This document shows, in pieces, positions 58,134-64,000 of a stretch of 64,000 nt of DNA. The notes under the pieces are model-generated. The model saw only the letters and a program-made list of their open reading frames with translations, did no database searches and was not told the origin of the DNA. Numbering within the stretch: the first letter of the stretch is position 1; each line of letters begins with the position of its first letter. The translations under genes and the position numbers were made by a program. The stretch comes from VRUE01 sp963805455. Lineage in GTDB: Bacteria; Actinomycetota; Thermoleophilia; Solirubrobacterales; 70-9. The stretch is taken from assembly GCA_963805455.1 (NCBI GenBank), contig CAWDUJ010000009.1:233178-297177 (forward strand). The letters run 5' to 3'.

Positions 58134-58450
58134 GCGACGCTGCGGAAGCCGCGGTCCCGAAGGGCAGCTACGCGGCCGGGCGGCGGATCAATCTGCCGGC
58201 CGGGTCCCAGGCCCCGTACACGGTCTTCGTCAACGGGGTCGAGCAGCGCGAGGGCGCCGACTACAACGTCCGCGCCGGGGAGATCGTCTTCACCCGCCAG
58301 CTGGTCAAGGAGAGGGTCGGCACCGGGCGCTGGCTGGCGATGTACCTGGGGCTGTTCGGCACCTATCGCAAGAACGAGACCGTCGACCTGCAGTTCCACC
58401 GCGGCGGCAAGGTCGAGCTCCTCTCCGACCTGCCGATCAAGCCCGACTAG
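58130..58450 (+). CDS. Small protein, unknown, coupled to previous
   Basis: 106 residues. VPKGSYAAGRRINLPAGSQA, YTVFVNGVEQREGADYNVRA and GEIVFTRQLVKERVGTGRW suggest a small beta-rich fold, then a hydrophobic LAMYLGLFGTYRKNETVDLQ. It starts in an ATGA overlap with the previous gene and ends 4 bases into the convergent VOC gene. Function unknown. Confidence 0.65.
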   Translation: MSDAAEAAVPKGSYAAGRRINLPAGSQAPYTVFVNGVEQREGADYNVRAGEIVFTRQLVKERVGTGRWLAMYLGLFGTYRKNETVDLQFHRGGKVELLSDLPIKPD

Positions 58451-59208
58451 TCGTCGGTCTGGCCCTCCCAGATCCCGAACGGGGAGCCCTGGGGGTCGCT
58501 GAGGAAGGCGATCTTGCCCTGCGGCATCTCCATCCGCACATAGGAGCGGCCGCCGATCTCGTCGGCGAGGTCGGAGGTGTCGTCGCGGCTCTCGACGGCG
58601 AAGTAGGGGACCCAGTGCGAGGGCTCTCCCTGCTGGGATGCCATCACGCCGCCGTTGCTGCGGTCGCCGACCTTGACGATCGTGTAGGCGGCGCCCTCAC
58701 CCATAGGCATCTCCTCGGTGCCCCAGCCGAAGAGCCCGGTGTAGAACTCGACCGCGGCGCCGGGGTCGGGGCTGTGGAGCTCGTTCCAGGTCAGGGATCC
58801 GGGGTCGTTGACCCGGGTCGCGCCGATCGACTGGTTCGGCTGCCAGACGCAGAGGGAGGCGCCGGTCGGGTCCTCGAACAGCGCCATCCGCCCGGCCTCC
58901 ATCACGTCGAAGGGCTCCTCGACGATGGTTGCGCCAAGCTCCTTCGCTCGGGCGGCTGAGTCGTCGGCGCTCTCGACGGTGACGTAGCTGTTCCAGTGCG
59001 GGGGGAATCTGTCGGTCGCCGGTGCGATCGCGCCGACGCTCTCACCCCCGACCTTGCACATCGTGTAGACGCCGCCGCCGGGAATCTCGTTGTCGTCGTA
59101 CTCCCAGCCGAAGAGCGAGCCGTAGAAGGACTTGGCCGACTCCGAGTCGCTGGTGGTCAGGTCGACCCAGCTGAAAGTTCCCGGCGCGTGCTCTGTCCTC
59201 GTTCCCAT
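58447..59208 (-). CDS. Two-domain VOC (glyoxalase-like) protein
   Basis: 253 residues, two VOC units. First: GTFSWVDLTTSDSESAKSFY and GSLFGWEYDDNEIPGGGVYT. Second: GSLTWNELHSPDPGAAVEFY with TGLFGWGTEEMPMGEGAAYT and QGKIAFLSDPQGSPFGIWEG. The tandem form resembles hydroxylase/bleomycin-resistance-type VOC proteins that build one active site from two halves. Substrate unknown. ATG 59208 overlaps the UbiA stop by four bases (ATGA), so it is co-translated with that gene. Confidence 0.88.
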   Translation of the reverse strand: MGTRTEHAPGTFSWVDLTTSDSESAKSFYGSLFGWEYDDNEIPGGGVYTMCKVGGESVGAIAPATDRFPPHWNSYVTVESADDSAARAKELGATIVEEPFDVMEAGRMALFEDPTGASLCVWQPNQSIGATRVNDPGSLTWNELHSPDPGAAVEFYTGLFGWGTEEMPMGEGAAYTIVKVGDRSNGGVMASQQGEPSHWVPYFAVESRDDTSDLADEIGGRSYVRMEMPQGKIAFLSDPQGSPFGIWEGQTDD

Positions 59209-60188
59209 CAGTTGAAAACGTACAGAAGCAGGAAGGCGATCGCGGCGAAAACGGCAACCCCCGCGATCAGGGGCCGGTCCTCGGCGATGATCGCCGCGGT
59301 CGAGCGGTCGTCGGCGCGGTCGTAGATCAGGTACAGGTAGCGGAAGATGCAGTAGAGGACCGGCGGGATCGTCCACATCATCTGGTTGCCGATCAGCGGC
59401 GAGTTCACGGCGTAGATCGAGTAGCTGATGATCGTCCCGGTCGTGACCAGGGCGACCATCTGATCGAGGAAGGGCAGCGAGTAGTGCTCGAGGACGGGCC
59501 TGGTGCTGGTCCCCTGGTGCAGCTCGGAGACGGCCTCCTGGCGGCGCTTGGTGACACCGAGGAAGAGGGCGATGAAACCGGTGCAGAGAATCAGCCATTC
59601 GGAGGCGTGGGCGTCGACGGCGCTGGCGCCGGCGGCGACCCGGAGGATGAAGAGCCCGGCAAGCGTCATCACGTCGACGATCACGATCTGCTTGAGGCCC
59701 AGGCTGTAGGCGACCTGGGCGACCCCGTAGCCGACGACCATCAGCCCGACTTCCCAGTTGACGGCCGCGAAGGCGAGGCCGATCGCGAACACCGCGAGGG
59801 CCGGCGAGATCACCTTCGCCGCTCCCTCGGAGAGCTCGCCGGCGGCGAGCGGGCGGAACCGCTTCTTCGGGTGTTTGCGGTCGAGCTCGACGTCCATCAG
59901 GTCGTTGACGAAGTAGCCGGCACTCGAGATCGCGCAGAAGGAGACGAAGGCGAGGCTGGCCTCGACGATCGCGTGCGGATCGTTGAACTTGCCGGAGAAG
60001 AGGAGGCCGGCGAAGACGAAGACGTTCTTGACCCACTCCTGCGGCCGCCCGGTCTTGATCGCCGCCCGCAGCGGCGTGCGGCGCGGCACTACCGGCTCCT
60101 CGGCGGCGGTGCTTGCGCTCGCGTCGGGAGCCGGGATCGTCGGCTGTTCCGAAGTAATGGTTTCCATCGTGGTGCCGCCGGGCGCCAT
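59208..60188 (-). CDS. UbiA-family prenyltransferase, decaprenyl-phosphate phosphoribosyltransferase-like
   Basis: 326 residues, about nine TM helices. The N-terminus TGRPQEWVKNVFVFAGLLFS and the metal site SAGYFVNDLMDVELDRKHPK with KRFRPLAAGEL are of the UbiA branch that includes decaprenyl-phosphate phosphoribosyltransferase of mycobacterial arabinan synthesis. A second acidic motif is at IYDRADDRSTAA. It would move phosphoribose from PRPP onto a polyprenyl phosphate. Start ATG 60188 (ATG 60167 is an alternative). It lies 67 bp downstream of the alkyl-DHAP-synthase-like gene, possibly one transcript. Confidence 0.88.
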   Translation of the reverse strand: MAPGGTTMETITSEQPTIPAPDASASTAAEEPVVPRRTPLRAAIKTGRPQEWVKNVFVFAGLLFSGKFNDPHAIVEASLAFVSFCAISSAGYFVNDLMDVELDRKHPKKRFRPLAAGELSEGAAKVISPALAVFAIGLAFAAVNWEVGLMVVGYGVAQVAYSLGLKQIVIVDVMTLAGLFILRVAAGASAVDAHASEWLILCTGFIALFLGVTKRRQEAVSELHQGTSTRPVLEHYSLPFLDQMVALVTTGTIISYSIYAVNSPLIGNQMMWTIPPVLYCIFRYLYLIYDRADDRSTAAIIAEDRPLIAGVAVFAAIAFLLLYVFN

Positions 60189-60255
60189 GCTCGATGCCGC
60201 CCGGCAGGGGAGATTCGTCGCGAAAGAGTACCGCCGAAGGTCGGTCGGGCAGTCC

Positions 60256-61863
60256 CTACGGGTCGATCAGCACGCCGGGATTCATCATCGCGGCGGGATC
60301 CAACTCCGCCTTCGCCGCCCGCAGCGCGGCCGCGAACGGCGCCGGCCGCTGGCGGTCATACCAGGGCCGATGATCGCGGCCGACCGCGTGGTGGTGGGTG
60401 ATCGTGCCGCCGCCCTCGATCACGGCCTCGGCCGCGGCCCGCTTGATCTCGCCCCACTGCTCGACCTCGGCGCCACGGTTGGCGGGCGCCATCACCGTGA
60501 AGTACGGGGCCGGCCCGTCCGGATAGACGTGGGTGAAACGGCAGCTCACCCGCGGCGCCCCGGGGCCGGACGCCGGCGCCTCGGAGACCTCGGCCACCTT
60601 TGCGCGTACGGCTTCCATCACGTTTGCGTGGAACTCCTCGAAGCGGTCCCAGGTGATCGCGCTCTCGAACGTTTCCGAGAGCACCCCGCAGGCGACGAGC
60701 GTGTCGCGCAGGTAGGGGGCGAAGAGGAATGCCTGCCTCCAGGAATCGACGGCCGACTGCTCTGCTCCCCCTCCGGAGCCGGTGCGGACCTCACCGGGGC
60801 TCCCCCCGTGCTCACGCGCGATCTCGACCGCGATCCGCATCGGGTCGTCGACCGGGTGGTGGGCGGACTCGAAGCCGATGATCATCAGGTTGGTCTCACC
60901 GGTTCCGGCGCCGGTGGTCCCGGCCTCGAGCGCGTCGAGCAGCCGGCAGTTGGACGGATGGAGCCCCGACTGGGAGATCTCGCGGATCGCGCCCGCCGCG
61001 GCGAGGAAGTCGTCGAACTCGACCCCGCAGGAGGCCTTGAAGGTGGGCCGCGGCCGGACCCGGACCCAGGCCTCGGCGATCGTGCCGAGGATTCCCTCGG
61101 AGCCGATAAGCGCCCGGTCGGGTGACGGGCCCGCCCCCGATCCGGGCAGCCGCCTGCTCTCCCAGGTGCCGCGCGGGGTGATCGCCCGCACCGACTCGAC
61201 GAGGTCGTCGATGTGGGTGTAGAGGGTCGCGAAGTGGCCGCCGGCACGGGTCGCGATCCAGCCACCCAGGGTCGAGTACTCGAACGACTGCGGGAAGTGG
61301 CGCAGGGTCAGGCCGTGCTCGCGAAGCTGGTCCTCGAGCACCGGGCCGGTCGCGCCGGCCTGAATCCGTGCCGCCAGCGATTCGGGGTCGACCTCGAGGA
61401 CGCGGTCGAGCTTTCGCAGATCTAGGCTGACGAATGGCCGATCCCCGAGTCGGCCCTCAACCCCGCCGACGACGCTGGTGCCGCCGCCGAACGGGATAAC
61501 GGCCGCCCCCTCCGACTCACACCAGCTCAGGACCACCTCGATCTCGGACTCATCGCGCGGCGATGCCACCAGGTCGGGCGGGTTCTCGAACTCACCCCGG
61601 AACCCGCGGACGAGGTCGACGTAGGACTTGCCGAGGGCGCGCGAGACCCGCTCGTACTTCGCGTCGCTGAAGAGGTCGCCGAGATCGGCGGGGGCCCTCA
61701 GCCGCGGCCTGCGGACCTCGACCGCGTCCAGCGGGACCGCCTCCTCGACCTCGCCCCCGAACCCGAGCCGGTCCCTGATCCCGGCGGCGGCCTCCTCGAG
61801 CTCCTTGCGCGATGGCGCCTGGTCCTCATACCCCCACCCCCAGTGCTTCAGCCTGCGTGCCAT
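60256..61863 (-). CDS. FAD-binding oxidase, alkylglycerone-phosphate-synthase-like
   Basis: 535 residues. FAD-PCMH domain: AVIPFGGGTSVVGGVEGRLG, the FAD loop HFPQSFEYSTLGGWIATRAG and GPSPDRALIGSEGILGTIAE. The C-terminal active-site region THHHAVGRDHRPWYDRQRPA (histidine triplet, then Arg-Asp-His) and the closing LDPAAMMNPGVLIDP match alkyl-DHAP synthase (AGPS), which exchanges the acyl of acyl-DHAP for a fatty alcohol to start ether-lipid synthesis. The upstream gene is a fatty acyl-CoA reductase, a source of that alcohol. Other family members are D-lactate-type dehydrogenases. Confidence 0.9.
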   Translation of the reverse strand: MARRLKHWGWGYEDQAPSRKELEEAAAGIRDRLGFGGEVEEAVPLDAVEVRRPRLRAPADLGDLFSDAKYERVSRALGKSYVDLVRGFRGEFENPPDLVASPRDESEIEVVLSWCESEGAAVIPFGGGTSVVGGVEGRLGDRPFVSLDLRKLDRVLEVDPESLAARIQAGATGPVLEDQLREHGLTLRHFPQSFEYSTLGGWIATRAGGHFATLYTHIDDLVESVRAITPRGTWESRRLPGSGAGPSPDRALIGSEGILGTIAEAWVRVRPRPTFKASCGVEFDDFLAAAGAIREISQSGLHPSNCRLLDALEAGTTGAGTGETNLMIIGFESAHHPVDDPMRIAVEIAREHGGSPGEVRTGSGGGAEQSAVDSWRQAFLFAPYLRDTLVACGVLSETFESAITWDRFEEFHANVMEAVRAKVAEVSEAPASGPGAPRVSCRFTHVYPDGPAPYFTVMAPANRGAEVEQWGEIKRAAAEAVIEGGGTITHHHAVGRDHRPWYDRQRPAPFAAALRAAKAELDPAAMMNPGVLIDP

Positions 61864-61876
61864 AGCCGCCACCCGA

Positions 61877-61973
61877 GGTAGAGGGCGGGGACTCCCTCTG
61901 ACGGGCGGATACTCAAAGCGCCGGTCCGATTAGACCGGCCCTTGTCCGGCGGAGGGAGTCCCCGCCCTCTACC
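61877..61973. repeat. Palindromic element, loop word GGCGCTTTGA (copy 3)
   Basis: Perfect 22-bp arms at 61877-61898 and 61952-61973; an inner hairpin CCGGTC/GACCGG (61921-61938). On the minus strand the loop reads GGCGCTTTGA then TCCGCCCGT, aligning with 24687-24708 (20/22). It overlaps the stop of the upstream acyl-CoA reductase gene and precedes the oxidase start by 14 bp. Confidence 0.85.
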
Positions 61974-63960
61974 AGTGGACGCCTTTCATCAGGTGCGCGA
62001 AGGCGACGGCCTCGGTGGTCGGGGCCTTGTCCGGCGCCTGCCCGCCCTTGCCCTTGGCGGCCTGCGACTCGGGGAACAGCTTGTAGGCGGTGTTGAGGAT
62101 TTTGTCGCTGAAGGTCGGGGCGACCGCGTAGATCACCTCGCCGAGGGTCCCGAGTTTGGTCGCCACCTTCTTCGGCTGGCTGACGATCGCTCCCGCGATC
62201 AGCTCCGCCGCCTCCTCCGGGGTGATCGCCGGGAACATGTCGTACATCCTGGTCGGGGCGATCATCGGCGTCCGCACCAGGGGCATGTGGATCGTCGTGA
62301 TGTGGACTCCGTCTTCGATCACCTCCGACGCGATCACCCGGCCGAAGGCGTCGAGCGCCGCCTTCGAGGCGACGTAGGCCGAGAAGCGAGGCGGGTTCGT
62401 CTGGGTGCCGATCGAGCTGATGTCGATGATGTGGCCGGTCTTGTGGGCCCGCATCGAGGGCAGCAGGGCGAGGATCAGGCGCACCGCCCCGAAGTAGTTG
62501 ACCTGCATCGTCCGCTCGTAGTCGTGGAAGCGGTCGTAGGAGAGGCCGACCGAGCGGCGGATCGAGCGGCCGGCGTTGTTGACGAGGATGTCGACCCGGC
62601 CGTGGTATGCCAGGACCTCGTCGGCCATCCGCACGATGTCCTCGGTGTCCGACATGTCGCAGCGGTGGATATGGGCGATACCGCCGGCGGCCTCGATCTC
62701 CTCCTTGGTCTCCTCGAGCTTGTCCATCGAGCGGGCGACGAGCAGCACCGTGCCGCCGGCGTCGGCGACCTTGACCGCGGCCGCCCTGCCGATCCCCGAC
62801 GAGGCGCCGGTGATGAGGACCACCTTGCCGCGCACGGCGGCGGCCAGCGGCCGGTCGTTGAAGAGGTCGGGGTCGAGGTTTCTCTCCCAGTAGTCCCAGA
62901 GCTTGTCGGCATAGGTCTCCAGCCGCGGCACCTCGATCCCGGAGCCGGCGAGCGCCGCCTCGGAGTTGGTCGAGTCGAAGTGGGTCGGGTAGTCGAGGTA
63001 ATTGAGAATGCCGGGTGGCACGCCGAGCTCTCTGAGCGCCCGATTGCCGACCTGCTTCGCCGGGGGGAACAGCCTCAGGCCGCTCTTGACCAGGCTGGTG
63101 GCCGGGTCGGTGACCCCCGAGTCGAGCCGGTAGGCGGCCTGCGGAGCGTCGGCCGCCTTCGCGAACAGATTGACCAGCTCGCCGGCGGTCTTCGGCCTCG
63201 GGTCGGTGAGCGAGAACGCCTGGCGGTCAAGGCCGGCCTCATGGGCGATGTGGTCCATCGCCGCCGCGACGTAGTCGACCGGGACGATGTTGATCTCGCC
63301 GCCCTCGACCCCGACAGCAGGCAGCCAGGAGGGCAGCACGCGACGCGCGCGCTGCAGCAGCTTGAAGAAGTAGTAGGGCCCGTCGATCTTGTCGATCGCG
63401 CCGGTGCGGGAGTCGCCGACGACGATCCCCGGCCGGTAGACGCGCCAGGGGCGGGTGCACTCTTCGCGGACGACCCGCTCGGACTCGTGCTTGGTCCGGA
63501 AGTACGGGTGGACGTCGAGGTTTTCGGCCTCGTCGAACATGTCCTCGCGCCACTCGCCGCGATAGAGCCCGGCGGCGGCGATCGAGCTGACCTGGTGGAA
63601 GCAGCCTGCCTCGATCGCGGTCGCGAGCTCGACCGCGTGACGTGTCCCCTCGACGTTGGCGACCTCCTGCGCTTCGGCGCCGGCGGACATGTCGTAGATC
63701 GCCGCCAGATGGAAGAAGTGGTCGACGTCGCCGCGGAGGTTGACCAGGTCCTCCTCGGAGACCCCGAGGCTGGGCTGGGCGAGGTCGCCGGCGATCGGGA
63801 CGATGCGGGCCCCGTCGGCTCCCCACGAGGTCCGCAGCTCCTCGAGCCGCCCGCGCGAGCCCGATCTGACAAGCGCGTAGATGGTCCCCTCGCGCTGCAG
63901 CAGCCGCTCGACGAGGTTGCGACCGATGAAGCCGGTCACTCCGGTTACGAAGTAGTTCAT
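61969..63960 (-). CDS. Fatty acyl-CoA reductase, two-SDR-domain type
   Basis: 663 residues, two Rossmann reductases. The N-terminal male-sterility-like unit (1-350) starts MNYFVTGVTGFIGRNLVERL and has HLAAIYDMSAGAEAQEVANV, PYFRTKHESERVVREEC and VEGGEINIVPVDYVAAAMDH. The C-terminal SDR (about 375-620) has VLITGASSGIGRAAAVKVAD, ILVNNAGRSIRRSVGLSYDR and FSAYVASKAALDAFGRV with a Ser-Tyr-Lys centre. I recognise this as the type of the Marinobacter fatty-acyl-CoA reductase and mycobacterial AcrA1, which reduce acyl-CoA to fatty alcohol. The full start ATG 63960 is in the window. Directly upstream of the alkyl-DHAP-synthase-like gene. Confidence 0.93.
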   Translation of the reverse strand: MNYFVTGVTGFIGRNLVERLLQREGTIYALVRSGSRGRLEELRTSWGADGARIVPIAGDLAQPSLGVSEEDLVNLRGDVDHFFHLAAIYDMSAGAEAQEVANVEGTRHAVELATAIEAGCFHQVSSIAAAGLYRGEWREDMFDEAENLDVHPYFRTKHESERVVREECTRPWRVYRPGIVVGDSRTGAIDKIDGPYYFFKLLQRARRVLPSWLPAVGVEGGEINIVPVDYVAAAMDHIAHEAGLDRQAFSLTDPRPKTAGELVNLFAKAADAPQAAYRLDSGVTDPATSLVKSGLRLFPPAKQVGNRALRELGVPPGILNYLDYPTHFDSTNSEAALAGSGIEVPRLETYADKLWDYWERNLDPDLFNDRPLAAAVRGKVVLITGASSGIGRAAAVKVADAGGTVLLVARSMDKLEETKEEIEAAGGIAHIHRCDMSDTEDIVRMADEVLAYHGRVDILVNNAGRSIRRSVGLSYDRFHDYERTMQVNYFGAVRLILALLPSMRAHKTGHIIDISSIGTQTNPPRFSAYVASKAALDAFGRVIASEVIEDGVHITTIHMPLVRTPMIAPTRMYDMFPAITPEEAAELIAGAIVSQPKKVATKLGTLGEVIYAVAPTFSDKILNTAYKLFPESQAAKGKGGQAPDKAPTTEAVAFAHLMKGVHW

Positions 63961-64000
63961 TTCAGGGGCTCCTGCCTTGTCTCGCGGCTGATCGCTCTTT

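Overview
The window is GC-rich chromosomal DNA of an actinobacterium. My best guess is the class Thermoleophilia (Solirubrobacterales type), inferred from gene content and not from any marker RNA. Supporting traits are a complete 14-gene complex I operon, F420/deazaflavin-type oxidoreductases, a B12-dependent ribonucleotide reductase, a tandem ThyX protein, a DPPR-synthase-like UbiA protein, and many genes where an actinobacterial -10 hexamer (TANNNT) lies only 6-8 bases before an ATG or GTG, as expected for leaderless mRNAs. I saw no rRNA, tRNA, transposase, phage gene or CRISPR array.

Layout. 1-4.2 kb: secreted lamin-tail protein, siroheme dehydrogenase, a MarR regulator divergent from YceI and an FMN reductase, and a frameshifted hemolysin III gene. 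4.3-10.3 kb: class II ribonucleotide reductase, cytochrome P450, an HSL-type esterase, and a DUF4396 membrane protein behind a CsoR-like copper operator. 10.3-20.6 kb: a MacB-type ABC exporter, HAD phosphatase, MFS transporter, thioesterase, CAP protein, MsrB, an orphan NarL regulator, seryl-tRNA synthetase, lipoprotein cytochrome c and a flavin reductase. 20.6-21.8 kb: small genes and a VOC remnant. 21.9-36.7 kb: nuoA to nuoN. 36.8-45.5 kb: AEC permease, VOC protein, tandem ThyX, CBS protein, several uncharacterised proteins (one with a pilin-like class III signal), a flippase-like membrane protein and a sulfotransferase. 45.5-58.5 kb: a repeat-rich secreted propeller protein, RibD-like reductase, acyl-CoA dehydrogenase with a convergent ACAD10/11-type phosphotransferase, a frameshifted sensor kinase with its receiver protein, a DEAD-box helicase with its upstream quinone reductase, PfkB kinase and citrate synthase. 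58.4-64 kb: a minus-strand run of a fatty acyl-CoA reductase, an alkyl-DHAP-synthase-like flavoprotein, a UbiA prenyltransferase and a two-domain VOC protein; the first two suggest ether-lipid synthesis.

Two repeat families look new to me. The first is a micro-ORF of about 16-23 codons with the core IWFFAPRAKRE. It sits directly in front of unrelated genes (MFS, thioesterase, NarL regulator, VOC, PfkB, plus a decayed copy), is joined to them by ATGA or TGATG overlaps or a 3-base gap, and contains a hairpin whose stem partly covaries. In two copies the micro-ORF is split by a frame change and rejoined by an internal ATGA. The second is a family of long palindromes with variable arms and a fixed loop word GGCGCTTTGA (24.6, 36.7 and 61.9 kb). 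Two copies are alignable across about 50 bp of loop and inner hairpin, while their arms differ yet stay self-complementary. A related-looking palindrome lies in frame inside nuoG.

Two genes (hemolysin III and the histidine kinase) each carry a one-base frame disruption, which may be real decay or sequence error.
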